From Paraphysomonas bandaiensis (taxonomy: Eukaryota; Chrysophyceae), in NCBI GenBank assembly GCA_965644295.1, contig CBFFRP010000232.1, forward strand, positions 1-64,000: a DNA stretch of 64,000 bases, given 5' to 3'. Below, piece by piece: positions 55,701-64,000 of the stretch. Every line of letters begins with the position of its first letter. The stretch's first letter is position 1. The notes beneath the pieces were generated by a model. That model had not been told where the DNA came from. It did no database searches and saw nothing but the letters and a program-made list of their open reading frames with translations. A program made the position numbers and the translations under genes.

Positions 55701-57832
55701 CTGATTGATAAAGCTTTTAGTGAGACATCGTTATGTGATGTTAATGAGGCTGCTGTCGAAACCGTATCGACACATGCTTCTGAAACGGCCCATGAGAGTG
55801 ACATTAATATTAATCAAGTAGAGAAGGACATGATCAGTGATTGTGACATCGTTTCTCGTCAGCTTGATGATACTGTCACACGAGATAGTGTTATGCATGA
55901 GGTGCTAACGGGAAATAAATCTGGCTCTGAAATACCTATTGAGTTGCCAAGCTTGGTTAAATTTGCTGCACATGCTGCATTGATGGCAGAAATATCTCAG
56001 CAATCGAAATTATTGGAGAAAGTTAAGGCTGAAGCTGATGGGAGAGTTGCAGCTGAAAAGATGGTATTACAACTTCAAGCGGATCATTTGAAGGCTTTGG
56101 AGGAGGCTAATTCGCAGCGAATGGAGCTGGAGGCTAAGCTACACCATGAAGTTATGGAGAGAGAAAGAATTCAAGCTGAATATCGTGCAGCTGCATTAAG
56201 AGCTGAAGAAGAAAGATTAAAAAGAGAAAAAGAAATTTATCGTAAGAATGTTTCTGCGTTAGCTATACAGAGCTTGTTTCGAGTTCTACAGGCCAAATCA
56301 AAACGGAAGTATCGTTTACAATGTGTATGCAGAATTCAACGAGTTGTAAGAGGTTCGCTTGTTCGTCGGCATATGAACATTCTGTCAAGCGCGGCAATCT
56401 GTATTCAGAAATATTTCCGCCAGAAAAAGGAACAAACTACACGCATGCATAAGATTAATTCCGCTGGTATGGTCCTTCAGAGGTGGTTCTCAACGTGCTT
56501 GAAGCATAAAAAGGCTATTTTGGAAACGAAGGCAGCGGTTTCTATACAATCATTTTTGCGAACTCGAGCATTGAGTCAAAAATATAGCACAATTAAATGG
56601 TGTGTATTGAAACTTCAAAGTTTATATCGGAAGCATCTTGCAGTCCGCTTCTTGAATCGAGCACGAAAGGCTATAGCTGTTATAAGTCGCATGTACTTAC
56701 GAGCACTTACTAGGAAACATACTTCCGTACAACACGCGGCTATGATTATTCAGAACTGTTGGACTTGCTACCGTCGCAAATTATCTACATATGAGGCACA
56801 TAACAACAAACAAAAGATCAAAGAGTTCACGATTCGTCTTTCACAAAGAAGAATATATGTATTTTGTGCTACTCACGCCCGCCGATTGAAGGAAATAAGA
56901 GCTGTGAACTCAATATCGAGGTGGTTTTTGTGCTATTTACCTCTATTGCGTGCGAGAAAAATGGGCCGTGGATTCTTACGTCTACAGGTAAGATTCGTGC
57001 ACAGTATCGATATATATGTAACCCCATTGCATAGGCGTTTAGAAGATCTGTAATCATTCGTCGCCATTTATGTAAAACAGTGAAAGTTGCTCTGAAACGA
57101 TTGAATGCGGCCCATAAAAGATCCAATCAAAACCCAGAGTTGAGATTAGGGAATCAAACTATTGCTGCTCTTTCTACGTTGCAGAAAGGAAAAATGATTT
57201 CACACGTTTTGAAAGCATGCCAAACTCTTGAAACATCCACTCATTATTCGCAAGTGTGTTGCAAGAATTTTGTACTCTCGTCTGCATCTAAAGTTTTATT
57301 TACTTTGATCCGTTCTTGTAATCGCAGCACCCCTCACCAAGAGTTACTGAGGTACATGATACCAAATAATACTTTACCTGTTTAAGATGGATTTATCAGG
57401 TGTGCTCTGTCCGTTCTTCTTAATGTTACAAAAGATGCATCACTCGCTTCCAAGCTATCTCATAATGGCGACACAACAGAGCTTCTTGTTGATTTGATGC
57501 AAATGTTCCGCGATAAAAAAACAATATTTAATCTTTCGTGTGTATTACTTACAAGAATAGTGGTTGCCCAAGGACACATCAAGGTGAGAGCTTGCATTTT
57601 TACAAACTTCTTTGTGCTTACTGTTGAAAAGGATGAATGTTGCAGTCAAGACATTCGAAAAAGGCTGGACGGAATACAACATATTCTTGAAAGAAAACAT
57701 CGCCTTGATATGCGAGTCAAGAGCATTAACTCCAGTAAACTCGCTAGAGTCAGCCCTAAGTCTGGTTGCGGATCCATAGAGAAGAGTCCGTATGAACTAA
57801 TATCTGCTTTGATTACTAGTTTAGAAGAGTAA
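52749..57832 (+). CDS. ASPM: ASPM / abnormal spindle-like protein
   Basis: A microtubule minus-end and spindle-pole organiser that binds calmodulin through IQ motifs. Six exons (52749-53186, 53233-54580, 54625-56987, 57035-57351, 57400-57583, 57632-57832) join in frame to 1616 residues. An N-terminal ASH-type beta domain (CVKVGIQSCRMFSLYNPENCSITIAV) is followed by a helical segment. Calponin-homology-like regions come next (KNISSDLKDGVRLCHLVNVLS; then LSSDLSNGRVIGLLIHYYLP). A linker with four acidic repeats (55320-55790) and a coiled coil lead to a block of IQ-like motifs (ALAIQSLFRVLQAKSKRKY, RIQRVVRGSLVRRH, CIQKYFRQKK), and the C-terminus is helical, Armadillo-like. It has far fewer IQ motifs than vertebrate ASPM, as usual for protists. 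Confidence 0.9.
55320..55790 (+). repeat. Four tandem acidic repeats within ASPM
   Basis: Units of about 108-117 bases begin near 55320, 55437, 55543 and 55660. Each encodes a core like LMDVETATVESIPTD followed by a divergent tail (…SETSLCDVN-type). The reading frame is kept, and the peptides are rich in Asp, Glu, Ser and Thr. Confidence 0.8.
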
Positions 57833-59241
57833 CTGCACCCATGCCAAAATGGCGAGATAATAGTTCCCAACTGTATGCATTGAATATCATAATATATACG
57901 AATTAATAATGATAAGGAGCTTCACTGCTGTGTATTTACAGAAATAAGTTCATCTATCTAGCAATTTCAAGCAATCTATACTTCATAGCTTACATTAACC
58001 AAAAGCAGACTACTATCTGTATCCCCAATACTAATAATCAATAACACTAATTGCTATAGTGAATCTCATGATCTTCAAGTTGAGGAAGCATAATACATAT
58101 TGAATGTTTTGCACTTTGGGGTGTATAAACTCAGAATAACTAACGATAGGTTCTAGAAACTAGAAATCACCCGTTACACTTATGAGTTGACTTCACCTAA
58201 TGCACACACTTTCAACTCACTTCAGCTGGACAACATATATTGCATTTTACTGCAGAGCTCAACAGATAATTTATTGTAACTAGTATCTATAAAGAAACAC
58301 TCTTGCAATGAACTGCTATTATTCTACATTATTATGATATATATATAAATGACTAACCATCATAATATTTTGCTATTTTCTTTCACAAAATTTAAAATAT
58401 ACTAGCACAAAATATGTACGGTTAAGTATTATTGAGCAATAATGATGATTACTTTTAGTTTATGTGGAAGAGTAAGTTGAGCAATTGAACTGTATCGTTC
58501 ATAGTCTTCGAATTAAAACCGTTTGTCATGAATATACTACCACTTTATGAAATATAATTAACGAAATGTTGTGAAATGTATAAGATAAAATGATATATTG
58601 ACTTTTGAAATTTGTGACACTCTGGTAATACTATTTTTTAAAGAATGTTTTAGTGACACTACACGGGTATTTCCTTCATTATTCGTCTTCAGTGTGTGTA
58701 AGATGAAAATATAAACACATCAAGTTGAATAATTCTACATTTATTTCATTAAATATAAATCAAGTTTGTAAACTTGAGAATTCAGGTAACAAAATATATC
58801 ATGATTTAGAACTTTATTATCCCCACTTTTCGTCTCAAAAAACACTTGTTTTTGACCTGAATTGGATTTAACAGAACGTTCATATTAGTACCGGGCAAAT
58901 ATAGGCATTCAACTTCAAAAGTATTCTTCTATCTTAATAATGTTATTGACAGTCCTTACACTTCATCAGGCAGCTCAATGCCCTTGATGTGGGCCCATTC
59001 CCGGATGCTGCATTGGTGGTGGCAAACAGTTTGCGCGAGCATCTTCCAATTGAAACATCACTGCAATACTGTTCCCCTTTCCATACGTCAACTAGAATGT
59101 TCATACAGTCAAGGGTATTAGGTTTCAAACCGTACATAATTCCTTTGTAGCTGTTGGTATGGCCAATTTAATACGTTCACATCGCTCAGCGTCATCAAAA
59201 ACAGAAAGCAGCGTGTGCAAGAGATTGTATTTATAACCTAC
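57833..59241. other. AT-rich intergenic region, nothing recognised
   Basis: About 1.4 kb with very high AT content and no frame I can support. Confidence 0.5.
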
Positions 59242-59327
59242 TTTGATGGAAGCAATAATACCCATGCCCATTGGTTGATGACACGCAGTCAGCCAATGGA
59301 CATGGGTATCATATTGCTTCCATCAAA
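59242..59327. repeat. Long imperfect hairpin (arms 37-39 bases)
   Basis: Arm 1 (59242-59278) begins TTTGATGGAAGCAAT. Arm 2 (59289-59327) ends ATTGCTTCCATCAAA. The arms pair almost completely, with a 2-base bulge and about two mismatches, around a 10-base loop (TGACACGCAG). There is no coding frame. It could be a small MITE-like element or a hairpin RNA source. Confidence 0.85.
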
Positions 59328-59465
59328 TATGTAGTGTATAATAATGGCATCTTTTCATATGAACCTAAAACATGTTCATATGAACTGTATCGTATTATAC
59401 TTATACTTCACTGTGACTTTAAAAGACCGGATGAAGTATATCATATTGATATATAATATAGATAT

Positions 59466-59593
59466 TATGATGGTAAAGAATTCATATGCATTCAGATTCA
59501 AGATTAATATAATACAATTTATGATCTTCGTATGGCTAATATAGTGATATGTGAAAAAGATCATTCAGATTAAAAATCAATTGTCAGCTCGCA
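59466..59593 (+). repeat. Long direct repeat, left copy (LINE target duplication)
   Basis: Matches 60596-60723 at a constant offset of 1130 bases with about two mismatches (59543 and 59586 region). It flanks the LINE fragment and is best read as an unusually long target-site duplication. Similarity reaches somewhat further left with a 3-base gap. Confidence 0.85.
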
Positions 59594-60590
59594 ATTGTCA
59601 GCGCGAGACGGCATACGTATGGGACAAATCCTTTGCAATGGGTAGAAACCGAGCCAAAGGAAAATCCGGACATGATCGCACAACGGCTTCCACATGCGCA
59701 GACTGTGCACACCCCACAGACAACATGGCGCACATGCTTCTCACCTGTGCACTCACCCTGACATCATTCACATACGTGAAGATGTCCACCAAGCGCACCA
59801 CAATAAGCTTGACAAACTTCGCACACGCACGCTCCCCCATCCCTGGTTTTACACCGCCATAACCAAACTAGCCAAAGCCGCATGGAACCCAACCACCCCC
59901 CAGGTTGAGCGCTACTGTACCGGCCACATTACTGCCACACAAATGGCCGATGCATTCGGACGCCACATATCCAGCTCACTGCTCGAACATCAATTCCACG
60001 CCCTAGAAAAATCCATCGCCTCTATCCTACTCCCCCTATATGATGGAGGGCTCCGCATGCTTCGCAATAGGGGACACAGACACCACAACGTAGACACGGC
60101 ACCGGCGACACCGGTCCCGACACACGCAAAGCAACGCCGGCCCCAGGATACCCACCCGACACCAAAAGTACTCCAGCTACTCCAGGCGACACCCACCCCA
60201 CGAACTACACTCTCTGCAAGAGCCCAGAGCCGACAGAGGCAAGGGCAACCACTCCGGAAACAACTTCTCCTTACTTGTAGCCGAAACCCCACCTCAACAA
60301 CCAGCACCATCTCCACCACCGACTTGCACTCTCATATACATCTCGCCTCACCCACCCCCCACATAATCCATGGCACAGGCCCGCCAGACACATTGCCCAA
60401 AGGTAGACCCCCCGACTAACCTCACTACAAGGGACGGTTGCACCATGGTGCTCGCAGCGATGCACAAGCAGTTCCGAGACGGTTGCCCGCCACTAGTAGT
60501 ATATAGCAAATCTAGTTATTAGCTCTAGTCTATAGACATAAACTAGTTTCTGTACGCAACCGTACTCATGTAATAATCAGACTTTCATAT
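59594..60590 (+). mobile_element. 5'-truncated LINE (non-LTR retrotransposon) 3' end
   Basis: Lies between the two copies of a 128-base direct repeat. It encodes the end of a LINE reverse-transcriptase protein, including the zinc motif CADC…H…C (C-X2-C-X8-H-X4-C) near 59697-59750. A downstream frame (HPWFYTAITKLAKAAWNP to RNRGHRHHN) is shifted relative to the zinc motif, so the copy is broken. It is markedly richer in C and G than its surroundings. The non-coding tail holds GCACCATGGTGCTCGCAGCG and ends near TAATAATCAGACTTTC, the same 3' signature as copies A and B. Confidence 0.8.
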
Positions 60591-60595
60591 ATAGA

Positions 60596-60723
60596 TATGA
60601 TGGTAAAGAATTCATATGCATTCAGATTCAAGATTAATATAATACAATTTATGATCTTCGTATGGCTAATATTGTGATATGTGAAAAAGATCATTCAGAT
60701 TAAAAATCAATTGTCGGCTCGCA
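60596..60723 (+). repeat. Long direct repeat, right copy (LINE target duplication)
   Basis: Right-hand partner of 59466-59593. It continues directly into the P-loop NTPase remnant, so this copy is joined to the pre-insertion sequence. Confidence 0.85.
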
Positions 60724-61603
60724 TTGGTGTGGCTAAAGGTTTAAGTGAGAGTGACTTACATGATTTAACAAATAGAATCATGAATAACATGATAGTCATG
60801 ACAATTGAGCAGCAGGAGAATATCTGGAAGGTCCCGCTGAAATCCCTGCTTAGGCGCCCTCTCCCACATGATGACGCAAATTCTTTCAAGCCTTCTATTT
60901 ATTTAGAAATGATGCCCTCCGTTGGTAATGACATCTTACACAAGAAAATTTGGACGTATCTTGAGTGTACATTCAATTCTGTTTCACAGAGTGAAAAATT
61001 CTTGGCCTTACTCGTTGGTGTATCTGGCATGGGGAAAACTAAACCGCGTATGACATTGGGAAGGAAGGCACTTTCGGAATAGTAACCCGAATTGTAAAAC
61101 GCGACGCATTGACTCCTCCATGGAAAACTGTCGCCAAAATATTGGACAATACCTTACACTTGGGAATAATCACCGCAGTTTCCGAGAAATGTTCGCTGGT
61201 GGCTTGTTTGATATTGTTAATGATTGCCCATCTCCAATTTGTTGTGGATGTATCCTCTTCGGCAATAGCGAATACCAAATTCAAAGAGCTTTCGGGGCGA
61301 ATGGACGAGTTGCAATGCGACGAAACGAAAGCAAAAGATTTGATTATGAAAGAAGTGTTTTGCGATGTCAGCGCAATGGGCTGGCATATATGCACAGGTA
61401 AATACTCGTTTCCAAACTCTTTTTCATCAGACAATACATCATCCGGGTTTTATGACGGCAGAAGGAGTTCTTGATATACAGTTGTCTTTTATGCGACAGG
61501 TATTCTCCTCGCAGAGGTCAACAGATCGAAAACAATTTGGGTAAATGAATCCAAAATTGTGTGGTTCTACGATGAAGTGCAAGCATCTTTAGATATGATT
61601 TAA
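60715..61603 (+). pseudogene. P-loop NTPase gene remnant, CRN/AAA-like
   Basis: One frame has a clear Walker A (LLVGVSGMGKTK near 61010-61045). In the family, as I recall it, this is followed by TAYDIGKE; that sequence is present but in another frame, from about 61044, so a small deletion has broken the gene. The next frame reads on to about 61400 (EKCSLVACLILLMIAHLQFVVD), and a third holds a Walker B-like IVWFYDEVQASL near 61555-61590. The pattern is like the P-loop proteins linked to Crinkler-type effectors and related expanded families in oomycetes and chytrids. The 5' part was disrupted by the LINE insertion, with its flank duplicated. Some frame changes could be unrecognised introns. Confidence 0.6.
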
Positions 61604-62033
61604 GAAGACACGACTTTCTTCAGTAGCGTGTTTCAACATATTTCGGGCAGGCATATATAGGTAGTCAGGAACAGTGCCGCCTAGTACTTATAAGAATTGT
61701 GTTCCTATATCGTACAAGCAGTATAAATCAGAAGCGTGTTGTATATAAATGTTGTTATGATAATGCTAATTATGGCCATAAAAAGCTCCCTGCGACTACA
61801 ATTATTTATGAATCACATTTATGTACGAATTTCAACAACTCTCCGCAGTTACTATTCCCTCTGCATCCTTCTACGGTAGGAGTACATTTGTTGTAGCTAC
61901 TATAGAAATTTGAGGATTTATTATTTTGAGTTAATCTAGTACAATTGATATTATCTAAGCATACAGTGTATACGTACATTTTTTGAAACAGTACTTTGAT
62001 TATAATTTTTATGACAAGTATTCAGTTAAACAA
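61604..62033. other. Intergenic, nothing recognised
   Basis: About 430 AT-rich bases between the NTPase remnant and the acyltransferase end. Confidence 0.5.
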
Positions 62034-63353
62034 TTACAGCTTTATTTCTTGCATTGTATCCAGCACGGAGCGAGCAGGATGTTCGATAGACAAAACGGCT
62101 ATCTGATTCTCATTCACCATAAATAAAATACCGACAGTCAGTACATATGGCATGTTCAGCGTGGTAAACACGGGAAAGTGTGCAACATGAGTGCATTCTC
62201 CAGGCAACAGAATATGAGAGTAAAAGCCACTCCAGTTGGTTACCATGCTAAGAACAGCACGATTTCTAGCGAAAAAACCTCGCAATAGCGGAATATCGGC
62301 GTGGAAACGTTTGTACTTTTGCAGCGATTTACGAATTAATGACGGGCTGGCATAATCTTCTCGTTGGTAACCTATCACACCTTCGTAGTTTCCTGGACAC
62401 ACGATTAGTAAAACGGATAACACACAGAGGAGTTTTATTGCGTATTCAGCCATGAGCTATTTTAATTTTAATATGAACTTCAATTTGATCACACCTGCAA
62501 GGCTATCCGTTACGCCATCAACACGGTTCCGATAATTGATTGCCATTAATCCAACATCACAATTACTCGCTCTCATGTAAGACGACGTCAGAATATCATT
62601 TGTCGAAATAAAATCAGAGGAGTTGTTTTCATTTTCTGCTGCCCTACTAGCGGCGTACTCCTCTTTGATACCTTTGATTTTCTGCGAATCGACTATCCCA
62701 ACTTGAACTTTACCTCTTTTACCAAATATTACTTTCCCAACAAGATTACATATGGTACCCATTGATTTGAAAAACGCATCCTCTTCACGGTATATTTCCA
62801 AAATCGAAGCTCCACCTTCAGTGAACCTCTTTGCTTCTAACGCATGAATCTCAACTTGTGAAGACAGCATGCTGTAGATTTTATAAAATGTAAACCCATC
62901 ACCAATAACATGCGACATTGATACTAATAAGAAAAACTGATTAGGGCTGACAGCACCAACAACAACACGAAATAGAGGCTCATTCTTATTGACACATTGT
63001 TTTCCTTTCTTTACAATATAAGGCTCAAGGGAAGTAGAATATTCATATATACTTGTTTTCAAATCACTGTATATTTCCGTATGAAGTGTTTCAATATAAT
63101 CAAAATATGTTGCAATTGTAGTATTTTTATTATAATGAAGTGTTAATTTTCCTTTTTTTTTAATTATTCGGCCTGAAAGCCATGGATTGAACTTCATGAT
63201 ATCCATACATCTATTACGTATATATTCTACTGGTGGTTGACCGCTATATACAGTGATAGTTGATACAGCTTCACAGTCCATCATATCTATAGTTGTCTCT
63301 TGTTGAAATAAATCAATAATCACATTATTATTATCATTAATAGATGCTGTCAT
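62034..63353 (-). CDS. HXXXD-type acyltransferase
   Basis: A member of the CoA-dependent/condensation-type acyltransferase superfamily; it transfers an acyl group to an unknown acceptor. Exons 62495-63353 and 62034-62392, joined over a 102-base intron, give 405 residues. The intron join restores SLAGNYEGVIGYQRED. The active-site motif HVIGD (HXXXD) lies at about residue 157 in SMSHVIGDGFTFYKIYSML. The C-terminal half has STNDILTSSYM, LMAINYRNR and NWSGF, the last at the place of the structural DFGWG motif of BAHD enzymes. It has no signal peptide; the M-A-E-Y start inside the intron should be ignored. The natural substrate cannot be told. Confidence 0.85.
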
Positions 63354-63927
63354 GATTATATATGGATTGTATTCATATGATTGGAATTCAGTTAATGTAA
63401 TGAGAGTGAGATTTCTATATGCATGTCTATGTACACCATGATACAGATACAGTTAGAGGGAGGGATTCCTTAGAGGACATTTCCTGTACATGGACTATGG
63501 TAATGAAAAGTACGAAAATATTCTGATTTTAATACAAAAATAGCCTATATTGTCAGAATTTCCAAAATTACATACCAAAATATGCTGAAAATTTGCATAT
63601 CCGGAGATGGTACCAAACCTCTGTGTATCGTACTTTAGGTGGGTGCTCCTGGCACTGCTCGTAGGTGTGTGAAAAAAAATACAACACAGAGAATGGTTTT
63701 ACGTCACAAGCAGCAGATCATAACCTTCTCATGAAACTCACCAATCATTTCAATCCATTCATCTATACATTCCATCAATTGGCTATTTCCGCGCCACCAT
63801 TGAATACCACTTCTTCTCTGTCCATTGCATTAAGTCCAGCACTTATATATACATATATGTGACTCTCTCTCTATATAAGTGTATATATATATTCATATAT
63901 TAAAGTTCCATTAAAGAGTAGTTCATA
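63354..63927. other. Divergent intergenic region, nothing recognised
   Basis: About 570 bases between the acyltransferase and the GNL3-like start; a TATA-rich tract lies at 63845-63900. Confidence 0.5.
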
Positions 63928-64000
63928 ATGGTTGCCAAGAAAAGAAAGTCTAAACGACAGACACTTCAACAGAAATATAAAATACAAAAACGTGTTAAAG
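63928..64000 (+). CDS. GNL3/Nug1-like nucleolar GTPase, 5' end only
   Basis: The first 24 codons read MVAKKRKSKRQTLQQKYKIQ and continue basic. This matches the N-terminal start of GNL3/GNL3L/Nug1-type nucleolar GTP-binding proteins (…KRKSKR.TL..KYKI.KKV…), which act in large ribosomal subunit assembly. The GTPase domain lies beyond the window. Confidence 0.6.
   Translation, partial: MVAKKRKSKRQTLQQKYKIQKRVK

Noticed and set aside
62034-62453. Separate small secreted protein starting MAEYAIKLLCVLSVLLIV.
   Set aside because: That start lies in the intron of the acyltransferase. Splicing 62393-62494 joins both parts in frame, and the apparent signal peptide is intron sequence.
1-64000. CRISPR array, bacterial operon or tRNA cluster.
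   Set aside because: No regularly spaced direct repeats, no compact operons, spliceosomal introns throughout, and no cloverleaf that I could make convincing.

Overview
The window is nuclear DNA of an AT-rich, flagellated unicellular eukaryote. Most genes carry short GT-AG introns (about 44-105 bases), and splicing across them restores intact reading frames. There is a mitochondrial-type ABC transporter, a dynein regulatory complex protein (DRC3), ASPM, ALKBH8 and a long coiled-coil protein, alongside Ty1/copia and LINE retroelements. I cannot fix the lineage. A stramenopile or a zoosporic fungus-like protist would fit; this is inference only.

Bases 1-25679 are dominated by a large, nearly perfect inverted duplication. 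Each arm (about 1-6898 and 18746-25639, extending to 25679 or beyond) holds a Ty1/copia LTR retrotransposon next to a protein disulfide isomerase (PDI) gene, in mirror orientation. The 11.8 kb spacer holds a 2166-residue coiled-coil protein gene, an ATM1-type ABC transporter and the anchor-plus-FMN-domain half of a NADPH-cytochrome P450 reductase (POR). The inner breakpoint of the right arm falls inside intron 1 of PDI. The right PDI copy therefore lost its signal-peptide exon, and the POR gene stops exactly at the junction. The right copia copy keeps a 5-base target duplication (TATGT) and identical LTRs, and both copies share the same PDI-side flank. That points to one insertion followed by segmental duplication. 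The two copia copies carry different small indels, so neither has a full uninterrupted gag-pol frame.

Bases 25680-49900 are ordinary gene-rich sequence: an FN3-like protein, a membrane-anchored royal-jelly/yellow-family protein, ALKBH8 (RRM + AlkB + methyltransferase), DRC3, an NRAMP-family transporter with altered metal-site residues, a membrane-anchored J protein, a DEAD-box helicase, a MATE transporter and a four-helix membrane protein. Dispersed repeats lie between genes, including a 117-base repeat present twice and 3' tails of a LINE family.

Bases 49900-64000 hold an aldo/keto reductase, a complete ASPM gene (ASH, CH, IQ and C-terminal helical region) with an acidic tandem repeat, and a long hairpin. 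They also hold a 5'-truncated LINE flanked by an unusually long direct repeat (about 128 bases) inserted at a decaying P-loop NTPase gene, an HXXXD acyltransferase, and the first codons of a GNL3/Nug1-like nucleolar GTPase at the right edge.

Genes here are individually regulated eukaryotic units rather than operons. Several share divergent intergenic regions: PDI/coiled-coil, ATM1/POR and DRC3/NRAMP.
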